Shown here piece by piece: positions 37,875 to 50,000 of a DNA stretch of 64,000 nt (position 1 is the stretch's first letter; each line of letters opens with the position of its first letter). The stretch is taken from assembly GCF_019649055.1 (NCBI RefSeq), contig NW_026570386.1:124001-188000 (forward strand), written 5' to 3'. The notes under the pieces are model-generated. The model was not told the DNA's origin. It searched no databases and was given only the letters and a program-made list of their open reading frames with translations. Source of the DNA: Paramacrobiotus metropolitanus (Eukaryota > Tardigrada > Eutardigrada > Parachela > Macrobiotidae). The position numbers and the translations under genes are program-made.

Positions 37875-40800
37875 ATGGAAAATGGCAGAACAGCATCAAA
37901 ACCACGCCGGGTGCGTTTCTCAGGTAAGTTATACGGACAGTAATTACAAGTTTACAACTGTACTAAAAGTAAGTACCGTACGTACAGTCGTCATGTTTGC
38001 TGCCTTTCCCTCGTGGCCTACTCGTAGTACTCGTTTTCCCCATAATTTTTTCTTGCTCAGTATAATTATGTTCCTAATTTCAGATAGTATCGCCGATGTT
38101 GACCGAGAAAATGGCACAATACTCAAGACTATGGAGAAACAAGTAAGATACGGCTCAAAAAACACATTTTCCATTGAAACCGTACATATTTTACTTGAAC
38201 ATATTTTACTTAAAAAACACCCGGTACACTGTTATATATCATGATATGTCGATATCCATAGGTTTGATTATTATTTTGATAGTACTCACAGTGACGGTAT
38301 CGCTAAAGGCGCTATATAATGTACAGCTTAGGACAAAATGGTCGCATACCCAACATCTCCACATTCAGTACGAATGCAGCGCAGTGCACTGTACGACTGA
38401 GTTCAAAATATCCGTTTCGTACAAGTGCACTGCACCGCTTGCGTACAGAATGCTGGGTATGGGGCTATGCGACCATTTAGTCCTACATTGTAAGCGTCGC
38501 TACTGCAAAACTGTCAAACGCAACCTTTCCAGTAGAGAACATTGAACAACTATAGAGCAATTAGAACAGTTCAGTAAAATAATGGTTAAAATGTTTTTAC
38601 AGACAGAGAGTGAAGATTCTTCGTACGAATTTTTCACCAAAGATTGGTCGAACGTTGTGGCAGCAGCAGCCGGTTCGAGTACGGATCACGAAAACACGCA
38701 AGGCCCGAGTCATCTGGAATCAAAAAGGTCGATAGTCACCTACCTTAGCCCGTTTCTACTAGAGTCACCCAAGAAGGCCGGACGCGGTGAAAAAATCCTT
38801 TATTTCCCTTCATCAACGCGTCCAAAAATGGGCGAGTACCTGGAATCAACATCTCCGATTTTTCAGGAAGAACAAGGTCTATATGTGGGAAAACGACCCC
38901 AAGTGGCCACAGCCAATCAGAACGCCATGGAAAATCGGATGGTAAAGGAAAAAGCCTTTCATATGATTGACCAGGATTGGCGACTGAAAGCTCTTCCGGA
39001 TCCGGCTAACTTAAAGGGCACGCGTTGCCATGTGGAACATGCTGTGGAAAGTCAGAAGAATGTGATTGTGGAGGGCAGTCCTCTGAATAACAACGCTTTA
39101 ACGTTGCGCACGAACTCGGCGCAAAGGCTGGAATTAATATTGGAGATTGTGCTCGTAGAATTCTACCATCATTTCTTATTCAGTGTGGAGCATATGTTAG
39201 CACGGAGACTGCAAGACCAGTATAAAGGCTATCAGGCACTACTGGAAGAAAATCCATCCTGCTATATCAAGGACAAAATCAACGGACTGAAAATTAATTT
39301 AATTTCGTTGCAGGTAAAAAGCAAAATTCTGTAAATGACACTTTATTCTTGTAGTACAATTATTCCTAACGGTTGTACTAATAATAACATGTGATTATGT
39401 ACTTGTAAGTACACCGACCAGACGTTGAAGTCCCGTTTAGCGGATTGTCTGCTCCTGATGTAATAATAATAATAATAATCAATAGGTACTCGTGTTAATG
39501 GTAAGTAATAATTATCGTGGGACTTTGGCCACCCATTCAAATAGTGCATTGACACTGCATTCGGTAATAACAAAGGCACTGTTTTGGCGTTGCGTTTTGC
39601 TGCGTAGTATTATTTTTTGTTTTTTATTTTGTAGAAACAAGCAGAAAATGGATTAAGCGACGATTTAAAAGTCAGAATTAAAATGTGCTTGCAAAGTTTG
39701 CTATCTCACCGAGAGAAACTCGATAACGCGATTCGATCCACACGGCTCGCCATGGTCGAATTACTCCGCACATGGACGCAGCTGAAACTGCTGCGCGTAC
39801 GCAATGGCTTCACGTGCACACCGTTCCAGCTCGTTCTCCATTCGAAAAACCGGGATAAAACGGTGGACATGGATACTTATCACAACGACATAGAAGACGA
39901 GTTATCCGAGAAAGAAATGTTATTCATGATCAACTACAGCAGTCTGCAGGAGAATTATCGTATCCAGCTGAGTGAGTGGCAAACAAATATGGACATGTGG
40001 AAAGCCGCTTGTGAAACGGTTGAACGCAACGCACAAAATATGTCCCAATTGGCGGAAGAATTGCTCCGCTTAGCCAACTCTCCCGAGCCAGTACCCCCGG
40101 TTGCGCCAGGCCTGTTCGAATCCCGAACGGAAGCGACCCAAATCCAGGAAAGAGTGGTGCGCAGCCGCCGTCCACCCGGTGAAGCCGAGCTGATACCGGA
40201 ATTGAGAAAAGACCTACTGCCCAGCGAAAACAGCGTGTGTTCCACGGGAGAACGTTTACGGCGTGCGGATCTCAGTAGGCAGAAGATCTTCTTACGTGTC
40301 GTAATCAACGAACAGGAAGTCTGCCGTACCAGCGCGTACAATTTGCACGACGAATTCAAAGTGATCATTGGGAAGAAATTCTCGTTCCTTGCCGAGTTCA
40401 TACCGGAAACCATAAAAATTGAAGTGTACGAAGAACAGGGATTTTTAAACCGGCTCATTGCGGAGACATTTGTCGCGGTGCCCGATGAAAAGTGGGACGC
40501 CAGTATTGCGCCGTTTAATAGTGTGGAATTTGCCAGTGCGGACAAGGTCACTACTGGGAATGCAGGTGTTGGCAGCGGTACGTTATAACTTACATGCAGC
40601 TCCAATGAGTGCAAAGATAAGACTTTTGATGCTACTTTCTGATGAAAACTAACTCTATGAAATTATTAGAATCCCAGACTAAGCTATAATTTAGAAATAA
40701 AGTATGTAATTATTCAATTGTTCGTTTATTTGCAGGAACTTCCGTAACAGTTGACGCAGGCGCAGAACCGGCAATTTTCTACACTAATGGAACAATTCGT

Positions 40801-43800
40801 TGCCGCGTAGCATGGGTTCCCGAATCTGCAAAAAAGATTGCTCAGTCACGAGTGAAATTAGGGAGCTCGGAACTGCTGGATGCTTTAGGTGCGCGCGGAA
40901 GACGAGACTACAAGAAACTGGCCGAATGGGCGCAAAGCGCACAACTAGGTACATGAATATGGGCACGTATGAAAATGTAATTTACCGACGTTGGTATTGT
41001 TTTAGACCCAAATGATCCTTCAAATGCCGATCTCATTGCTTACCTAAAAACTGCCGAACAGTCGGCCAGTAGCAATTTCTTCCGTCTGGAACAACTGCAA
41101 CAGGAATTCGATTTTGTGTCTGCTGAGAGTATTGCCGAGAACAGACGCTTTCGTTTACTACAGCTCCGCGACCGACAAGTTCCCGAATTTGCCAACTTAA
41201 AAATGATACCAGCTAATGACAACGAAATACCGGCCAATATATTTGATAAGTACACATTTGGACGGCGTCAAGAAGCTGTCTCGCTATTAGGAGTCTCCGG
41301 TATCAATCAAAAAGCCCATGCCAGTTTACTGCAGAATGTGAGACAATTTTTCTTGTGTTATGGATTATTCTCTCGTCGACTTTCGAAAAACCGATTTTTT
41401 AAACAAATATTATTTCTTTAGCTTCGTGAATACATTTCCTACACTGTTCGGTCCGTTCAAGACACTTACACCTACGAAGACATGGTAAATGAGGAGTCCA
41501 TTTTAAACATTGGAAAGTTCTTCAGTATATTAGCCGGTTTCTGGAAGCCGCGCCGCCGTTTAATGCCGGTGCGCAAACAGCAAAAAATGATCTCGCTGAA
41601 ACAAGCAGCCCATACGGAGATGCGGCTAATCGTTCGCATTCTGAAAGCGGAAAATCTGCCTCGTCGACAAAAAACCGACCGAACGCCGACCGCGCCCATG
41701 ATGGAGTCCACTACCCAGGAGCGAATATCACCCACACCGGCCACAAATAAAATAGACGAACCGGTACCATTTACAAAGCTTCTCTTCTAACAGTGTTTGA
41801 GAAGCAAGTTTTAAATGTCATAGGTACCCTTGCGCGCATTCGCCACGGCACATTTCGCGGGACAGGAAGGAAAACTGCACGTCGTGGAAAGCACGGATCC
41901 GGTGTGGAATGGCCAGATCGTCTTCCGATTAAATCCCACCGCGAAAAGCAGTGTGCAGTTTCTTCAACAGGAACTGGAAATACACTTTTTTGACGAAGTG
42001 GCTGTGGATGTTCTGGAGGTTCGGCTAAAACTTTGCACGCAATTACAGTGTCTTATTTTAAAAAAATAAATGTTTTGTATATATATAAATATGTATGTAT
42101 ATACTCGTATATATTTGTTTTTTAAAATAAATGTTTTGTATGTATATCTTGCAAAATGTGCGAAACTGAAGCACCAGTCCGATCAAATTAATTTTAGTAC
42201 AGTGCTCCCAGTATTGTATACAGTATATGCACAAGTGTGGACGTTCCAATTTTGACCATACTTTACTCGTACAGTCGTACAGATGCGAGAATGCTCGCGG
42301 CGTTGGAAATTTTAGCAGTTTCAGAAAATGATTAATTAGGTTGTGAAGATGGCATTACTTATATTTTTAGGATAATACACTACGTGAAAGCCACATCTAT
42401 CAACGCCTGGATCGCCGATGGCTGGGATCGTTGACCTTTCCTTTTTCCGCCTTATACACAACGTCAAAAATTGACGGGACGTTTACATTAAGCAGTCCAC
42501 CCGTTCTGTTAGGCTACTCCACCGTCACCACGTCCCGCGCATCGGTATTCGTCGCCCTGGATCCACCACTTCTACCGCCGGCACCGTTCCTTTTGTCCCG
42601 ACTGGAAAGCATCGAAGATGATCGTGACGTGCAGAACGTAGAAGCATGGACAGCGCGGCTGCGCAAACAGTTCCCCGATCGCCTTATCCGGCCACTGGTT
42701 GTCAACACGGAAGCTAAATCGTGTTTACTGACTCGGTTTATTCATCCACTTAATCCGCCTCCACAAATATTGTTTGATACGACCATAACGCGGGATAAAA
42801 TGGTAACAGAAATATTAAGAAAAATTGAAAATCAAACTTTAGTCATAGTGGCAGTTTTATTTGTCGCAGAACGTTGTGGCTAGATTCGTTTCCTTGATAC
42901 CGGATGTGCCTGATACATTGATATTTCCGGAAGCTGTGGACATTTGGAGCACTAATGATGTCAGTTGGTAAAAACGTATATATGAAAAATTACTGTATAC
43001 CTTCGTATCGGTTGAACATCAAAACTTCTATACGTAAACCGAAACCTGAACACTGCTGTTACCATGCATGACGGTTTACAAGCTTAATACTTACGTAATC
43101 GTTTGTTTAATCATCAAAATTACGCATGGTATTTCTACATTTAGTTGTGTAATATTTATGTAAAAAGGCGTTTTTTTTCTGCAGCAATTTCTCGCTTTGC
43201 TCTGTGGCGACGATGAGGAACATGCCTTGCTTTTATTGAGCTACTTCTTGTTCTTCAAAGTCCAGGCCTACCTGTTACTTGGTCAAACCGTGGGAGGAGG
43301 ACCGGGAGCGTTTGTATTATGTCGAGTACAGAGTTCCGATGTCTTCTCTATTTGGGATGCCAGAAACGGAAAAAGTTACAGAGTTACGGATCCTGAATGC
43401 CCAGTCACCGCTATTGGGATGGTAGCTAATAATGAAAATGTAAGAAAGTGTTTTAAAACAGAAATTTTCGAAAGCAGCCACCACAACAAGTAATTTAATT
43501 GTATGATTTCCGTAAAACAATAATTAATAAATTTGGGCTTCGTGTTTCATGGTTAATATTCCCTTTGGCTTTGATAGATTTGGGCAAACGTGCAGCAATA
43601 TTCCAAAGCCCATGAGATGCAATGGCAGCTGCATCTTGCAGCGCACTGGAAACCATTGTGGTCATCCAGTAAAGAACGCCCAGCTAATATTTTTACGCTA
43701 CAACCAGAAACATTCACGTATATCGATACACCGGCACACCGGAAGCACGAGTTGGAAATAGTGTTAACCAACAAGATCACAGTGGCTATCATGGAAAAGC

Positions 43801-44265
43801 GGTCGCGATATGTTACCCGGTGGAATGTTGAATGTAGTCGACGGTTGTATCATCTGCTGGACACCATGGAAGTCGACAGGAACAAAGCGGATGCGGCACA
43901 ATATCATGAGCAACAGCTGCGGGACTTGTTGCTGTTGTACGATGTAAGGATTACAGTGATATAATTTAAAAAATTTTATATCTTTGTTACAAGGGCACAA
44001 ACCCGTGGGAATAGTATGGCCTGTGGTAATCAATGAGCTTTCCACATTCGTAATGTGTATCTATGTTTTTCAGATCTATGGATTTCCTTTGAATCTTTCA
44101 TTAGGGAACCCAGACGACGTTGTGGACGCTGTCATATCGACCGGGATCCATCAAGTGGACTCCAACGACCTCGAATTAAGTCTGGCGGTTAACTTCACGC
44201 TGTATCCCCACTCAGTAGTCTCTGTATGGATTTATCTAGCCGTACTTAAAAGAACGGTGCCATGA
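37875..44265 (+). CDS. CC2D2A: CC2D2A, ciliary transition-zone protein (about 13 exons)
   Basis: CC2D2A belongs to the MKS module at the ciliary transition zone. The start at 37875 (MENGRTASKPRRVRFS) is chosen because only this frame joins correctly, through the exon at about 38083-38141, to TESEDSSYEFFTKDW at 38604. Further exons lie at about 39634-40576, 40736-40948, 41006-41338, 41422-41762, 41824-42020, 42371-42800, 42868-42962, 43184-43440, 43584-43945 and 44074-44265. The total is about 1,390 residues, shorter than the vertebrate protein (about 1,600). Visible parts are a coiled-coil region (39634-40200), a C2-type region with MRLIVRILKAENLP (41620) and LHVVESTDPVWNGQIVFRLN, and a transglutaminase-like C-terminal half with LLSYFLFFKVQAYLLLG, SSDVFSIWDARNGKSYRV and NLSLGNPDDVVDAVI. 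The gene is convergent with TFB1M. Confidence 0.9.
38301..38505. repeat. Long imperfect inverted repeat in CC2D2A intron 2
   Basis: The left arm (about 38301-38397, containing ggacaaaatggtcgcatacc and gcagtgcactgtacga) reappears as its reverse complement at about 38417-38505 (gtacaagtgcactgc ... gctatgcgaccatttagtcc). The arms are roughly 80-95 bases with some mismatches and gaps, around a loop of about 20 bases. The repeat lies wholly inside the intron between the second and third coding exons. It could be a palindromic MITE or a hairpin RNA precursor. Confidence 0.8.
39461..39479 (+). repeat. TAA microsatellite
   Basis: Six uninterrupted trinucleotide units (taa) in a CC2D2A intron. It is an ordinary short simple repeat. 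Confidence 0.9.
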
Positions 44266-44423
44266 TGAGAGATTGTCAGTAATTGTTTATTTTGTCTCGA
44301 TGTGGACACCAGTCACACCACTATTAACTTTGATATTCACATTCCAATCTCAACAACAGCTGAGCGGCCTGAATGCTCAGACCTGTAATTATTTGGTATA
44401 TACATAAATATCTGTGGTTTTCT

Positions 44424-44826
44424 ACTTCTGTAGCACATTTCGAGACAACGACTTTAAAAGAAAAGGGATGGGAACAAAAATCCTTTAAATATATCGAAAG
44501 CTATCTAATTCTGGATACTCTTGACAGACTTTTTCATAAGCACAAAGTAGATCACGGTATTCTTCCAGTTCTAACAGCATCGTGGGTTTCTGTGGGTCTA
44601 TGCGGGATCTGTCAATCAGTTCTGTCACTTCTGTAGCACATTTCGAGACAACGACTTTAAAAGAAAAGGGATGGGAACAAAAATCCTTTAAATATATCGA
44701 AAGCTATCTAATTCTGGATACTCTTGACAGACTTTTTCATAAGCACAAAGTAGATCACGGTATTCTTCCAGTTCTAACAGCATCGTGGGTTTCTGTGGGT
44801 CTATGCGGGATCTGTCAATCAGTTCT
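44424..44826. repeat. Perfect 200-bp tandem duplication of the TFB1M terminal exon region
   Basis: Copy A at 44424-44623 and copy B at 44627-44826 are identical over 200 bases, separated by three bases (period 203). Read on the minus strand, copy B holds most of the functional last TFB1M exon (from LIDRSRIDPQKP to the stop after SFRYI) plus 3' UTR. Copy A repeats the same coding stretch downstream of the stop, so it should now be 3' UTR or a dead exon. It lacks the exon's splice acceptor. Absence of any mismatch indicates a recent event, gene conversion or an assembly artefact. Confidence 0.95.
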
Positions 44827-46355
44827 TGGTGTACACGCTCATAACCTTTTCGTGGAAACAAGTACCTAAGAAAACAGCAACAAGTACCTAATAAAACAGC
44901 GCCACACTAATGAATAGTAAGAGTTATGATAAACGATAAAATGACGATTACTGCTGAAACATACAGCGCTTCCAGATAGAGAACCGCCAATCAGCAGGCA
45001 GTTTCCTGCATACAGCTAACAGGGGCTTACCCAAGGGCTCTTACGAAGGGCTTTCTCTTCATGGTGAAGGTCGTTCGCACAACTTTTTCCACCATTTTAA
45101 AAGGCTGTGTTATTGCTGGTTCTTTTCGTGGTGTAAGGATGACGACTCCAGCATCAACGTCGGGTTTGGGCACAAATGACGTTCCTAAAATAAGCCACAC
45201 CATTAGCAATACGGCAAACCAGTAACCAGACATTACTATTAGTAAGACTAAAATATGCCTATTAATAAGACTGATGTACCGATACATCGTATGCAGAACT
45301 ATGTGCAGTCTATAGACTGTAGATATAAAAGCATCTGTAGTTAGGTGAAAATTTTCTTTTTTCCATGTTACTCTCTTACCTCGAATAGGAAATGCGTATT
45401 TGACATCACAATAGTTTTGGCACATGATGGACAATCTACAACGCTGGCGATCGCCTGGAACAGCGATGATACGTTGAGCCACTTCGTGCTGGAACATCAG
45501 TGTCAGCTGCACTCGACCAAAACGAAAGACATCCGTCTTTGATGACATATGGCTTAAAAATTTTATAAGTAAAGGCGTCGCGATATTGAAAGGCAAATTC
45601 GCAATAATATGCAATGGTGGTAACTCATCACTGAGCCACGGTCGCACCTGAAAAAAGTTCAAATGTTCAAAATTTCTATTCCGTGACGAAAACTTATAAA
45701 AGCAAGATTAACTATACGGGATGTGCACTGAGCACTAAACACTAAATAAGCACTGAAAATCTTACTAGAAAACAGGGCGGCTGCCAACTATTTATTTTTG
45801 TATAGTCAAATTTGTCTTCTGTAATTATTCATTTTGCTTGCGTATTCGTCGTAAGTGATTATTAGATTACGGTGGACTTTCGGATGCAATTCGACAGGTA
45901 CTTCAATTAACACTTCTGTGAAACACCCTTAAATCAAATCGCACACCTACCGTATCTTCAGGGAATATACCCTGTAGATCAGTGCGAAGAATATCATCGT
46001 TGATAATATGAAAAGGTAAAGTGTCCGACGCATCTTTTAGTTCGTTAAGGACAGGGATAAATCTCGCATCACGCTCGATGACGGTCAACTCACGGATGTT
46101 TCCTGCACTTATAATTGATCGCGTCAGGCTTCCAGGACCAGGTCCAATCTCCAGAACGCAACAATTATCCAGATTCCCCGCTGCTCTGGCAATTTTATTC
46201 GTCAGTTTGGGTTCGAGTAAAAAGTTCTGCGATAGCTGCTTCAGAGCACGTAATCTGTATATCCGCAGGATTTCTCCGATCGTAGGCAGAGGAGGCAATC
46301 GATGTACAATTTCTCGAGCTGCAGCGGCAGCTCTAACGGCGGAAGGTATCGGCAT
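44688..46355 (-). CDS. TFB1M: Mitochondrial dimethyladenosine transferase 1 (four exons)
   Basis: TFB1M dimethylates two adjacent adenines near the 3' end of mitochondrial small-subunit rRNA (KsgA/Dim1 family). Exons 45951-46355, 45380-45647, 45184-45031 and 44865-44688 join in frame to 334 residues (human 346). N-terminal RLPPLPTIGEILRIYRL and ALKQLSQNFLLEPKLT match the family closely. The SAM-binding motif is EIGPGPGSLTRSI near residue 70, the post-I acidic site is VIERDARFIP, and the catalytic motif NLPFNIATPLL replaces the bacterial NLPYN type. The third exon has TSFVPKPDVDAGVV. The last exon ends CQEYPELDSFRYI; the acidic tail of vertebrates is absent. The exon acceptor is itself duplicated (see 44859-44902). 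The gene is head to head with AIFM1, with 647 bases between the starts. Confidence 0.94.
44859..44902. repeat. 22-bp tandem duplication containing the last TFB1M splice acceptor
   Basis: The unit read on the minus strand as ttgctgttttcttaggtac is repeated with one or two differences, giving two candidate acceptors (ttattag and ttcttag) 22 bases apart. Only the one nearer the coding exon (exon start 44865) gives an open frame. Use of the other would add an in-frame TAG after six codons. Confidence 0.85.
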
Positions 46356-47002
46356 GTTTGACAGAAGCCAAATAAAATGGGCTTATTACATCCGCACGTT
46401 CAAGATACGTATGGACGGTATGGTCGGTGATCCTTAAAGCGATTCTCAGTGGCGATGTGCAGTGTTCTCCCAAGCAGGACAATCTTCGAGAAATAAGATC
46501 AGCCGCACTTACCACTTGGTTAGCCGCGCTTGTAAGTCACAGTAAGTGATCAAAATGTCCTACTAATACTCTCAGCATGGATTCAGATCAATGTACCGTA
46601 CTACGAGCGAAGGAAAGATGCACAGTTCTGACAAAAGTAAAAAGTTACAAAACACTACAATTTAACGTCCAACAATGAATTCATAAAATTTGCGACACGG
46701 AAATCGAGAGCCGTCGTAAAAAATTTGTCACAGCTAACGGGGGAGGACGACCCCAGCTTGAAGATCTTCGGCACAATCCCTGCTACGTATATTCCGGATG
46801 TCAACAAGTCAAATTTTTTCCTTCATAAAAATTTTCGTCCAAGACTGGAGCTAATTTTCAACCTAACTTGTTTTGCATACTGCTTACACTTTCCTGGCGC
46901 ATGGTCCTGAATCTGGTCCGTTTTCTGCTCGACAATTTTGCAGTACGCAACTGGAGACCGGTGAACTTGTTTCGGTGTTACTGTAATTCTTGCTAGCTCG
47001 CC
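46356..47002. promoter_or_regulatory. Divergent promoter region between TFB1M and AIFM1
   Basis: This 647-base interval separates two starts pointing outward, both for mitochondrial proteins. Frames at 46333-46515 (minus) and 46725-46910 (plus) show no family features. No specific site could be named. A shared bidirectional promoter is an inference from position. Confidence 0.4.
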
Positions 47003-50000
47003 ATGAAGTTGCCGATTGGAAACGTGTTATGGCTGCACCAGATTTCCAGATTCCCCAGAATTTTCACTTGTCCGAGTAAGATTCGAGTCTCGAAAGCCTT
47101 AGTGAGCGACGAATGCAGAGTGTTCGCTAGGCTGCATTTTTGTTGTAATCCTTAATAGGCCGAATTGTTCCTGCTCGGCTGGCGAGCAGCCATCAACACG
47201 ACAGTCACGATAAGAACGCGCCTGCCAAAAAAGATTATGACGATCCGTGGGACAATGTACCACCAGCGGCGGGTGGTCCGCTCAGAAAGGCTAACCTCAA
47301 TGATTTCCCCATTCCCAAAGGATCCTGGCAAGAGGATTTTAATCGACGACAGCGCTTAGGAAACTTACAAATGGGACTGGGACTGTTGTTTTTCGGCGGA
47401 ACGGTTTTCTACGTATGCTTGCTAAATTCCGATTCCGATGGTCTTACATATTTTAAAAAGTTATGGTTTTTTTGTAGTTGTGGTACAAAGATCCGTTGAA
47501 TTTTGAGAAAGTATTTGGCCCGTATAAGTACATGAAAAATCCTCCGGCTTTTAAAAGTCCTGTGTTGGAGCCTAATATCCTTCGAGAGTTTATGAGTCCG
47601 ACGGAGACGGTCGACCAATTACAAACATCAGCGCGCGCACAACAGCCGGCAGGTCAGTCTGAAGCCAAAATGCTTGTTCCATTGTCTTTGGATTATTTTT
47701 TACGTCAAGCAGCTTTGCAAACATTAAGGTTGCGATAGTAAACAGTTAGTGCTTTCCAGATAGAACTGTCTTTTTAACATAATTAATACAAAGCTGGAAC
47801 TTGAGATGTCGTTATTTTTAGCAAGCATTTTGTTATATAAGGCGTTTTCGGTAATTTTTTAGTAGAGACACGGACTGTAAATTCAGCCCTTGTGCGATAA
47901 CATTGTGAGCGGTTTTCAGATTTTGTTAAGGATGAGTACTTACTTTTAATTTCTTGACATTGTTTCTTGCTGGATATTTACCTGTTCGTTCTTTACACAG
48001 CCGAGAAACCGAAATTGGTGACCAAAGTCGATCCGAGCAAAATTCCAGAAATACCAAATCATGTACCGTACCTGATCGTTGGAGGAGGAACGGCAGCGTT
48101 TTCAGCATTTCGTTCCATAAGGGCGAACGAGCCAACAGCTGCGGTAATTGTTATTTATATGATTAAAAATAATTACACGCTGGATGGTGTTCCTTTTAAA
48201 GGTTTTAGTTATCTCCAATGAACCGTATTACCCGTACATGCGACCTCCTTTGTCGAAAGAACTCTATTTTACTGATGATGCACACCGAAAAGATTTGCGA
48301 TTTAAACCAATGCATGGAAAGGAAAGAAGGTAAATTGTTCGCCCATTTTATCTGGAAAAAGTTCTTCTAATTCTTTTAACCTTTCTGTTAACGTTTACGG
48401 ATAGTGTGTTTTTTGAGCACGAGGAATTTTACGTCGATCCCAAAATGCTTCCATTCACGGAAAATGGTGGAGTTGCTGTTTTGCGAAACATGACAGTGAC
48501 ATCTTTGGATCCGAAATCGCAAAAGGTTTCGTTGAAGAATGGATGGGATATTTATTACGATCGGTTGCTTCTCGCTACGGGTCCGTATGTTTAAACCGTT
48601 AATGATGTTGCATTGTGGTGAAAAGATAAATATTTTGAATTATTGATAGGTGGAACTCCGCGATCATTGCCATGCCTTGAGAAAGCCGGTCCAGATGTTG
48701 CGAACAATATCACAATTTATCGTGATGTGAGTCTGTTTGGTCATTTCAAGCGCTTTAGACCTTAGTGTAAATGTGGCTGGCTGTTGTGTAAATGTTATAA
48801 TAATAGTTGTTTGTTTTATTTCTGTCTAATGCGTAACATATGGTTTATTGCTATTCTGGCTTAAAAAACCGTTCGAAAAATTTAGTACGTTTCTTAATTT
48901 TCTTTGCATGATCTTCTAGAATGTAGTTTTTGCCACACTCCAGATTGTTGGTTTAACTTTCTTTTGTAGGATTTAGAAATCTTTAAAATTTTATTGTAAG
49001 CCGCTTAAATTGAATGCAGATCGAAGATTTCAAAAAGTTGGACGCAGCAACGAAAAAGGTCAAGAAAGTTGTGATAATTGGCGGTGGATTCCTTGGAAGC
49101 GAACTAGCATGTGCACTGGCTCATCGAGGTAGGGTAATTTCTCTTTGTAGCAACGATGGTTGATAAACAGATTTTGTCTGTGAAGGAAAAAGTACCGGGT
49201 TGGAAGTCCATCAGATTTTTCCTGAAAAAGGCGTTTTGGCCCGCGTACTCCCAGAATACTTGAGTGATTGGACCACGCGAAAGATGCAGAATGGTATGTG
49301 TTTCGGAAGAAACGCGGTATCGCAGAATATGTGACCTGGTGTTTTTTCGCAGTAGAAAAAGTGAAGGTTTATGCGGAAAAATTCGTTGTTAGTGCTAAGT
49401 ACTCCAACGGACAGGTTGTAATGCAAATGAATGATGGTCAAGAGGTAATATCTCGAATTCTGGCTTCACGGATACAATCAGCAGCTGCGGAGTGGTATTC
49501 GACTACGAATCTTGCAACTCTGATACATTTACAGATATCCGCCGATCATGTCGTTGTCGCCGTTGGCCTTTCGCCAAATACACAGTTCGCGTCTTCGGCC
49601 GGTTTAGAAGTTGATGAAGTCCTGGGCGGTTACAAAGTGAATGCTGAATTGGCGGCATGTGAGAACATTTGGGTGGTACGTACTCTGCGTTTTTAAGTTC
49701 CCGCGGTTTTGTGTGTGTAATTGTAAAATGTGTGTTTGTAATTGTAAGATGTGTTGTGTCCAAGAATTAGCGACAGCGAACATAGCACATCAGCGCTAAT
49801 TAGCCTTGCTTCTACAGGCGGGAGACGTTGCAAGCTTTTTTGACGTTACTCTTGGTAGAAGGAGAATGGAACATCATGATCACGCAGTAAGTGCAGTTAT
49901 TTGCCCTAATTAAAAAGGTGGTGTCCTAAAATGGCCCGTAATAAATCACTCTCTTTTGTTGTAGATTGCAACCGGGCGAGTAGCTGGAGAAAATATGGTG

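Noticed and set aside
37882-37923. Alternative CC2D2A start at the second ATG (MAEQHQNH)
   Set aside because: This frame cannot be joined to the following exons; the ATG at 37875 gives matching phases.
44373-44869. Two plus-strand frames repeating SVAHFETTTLKEKGWEQK
   Set aside because: They are the antisense of the duplicated TFB1M exon; the minus strand matches the TFB1M C-terminus.
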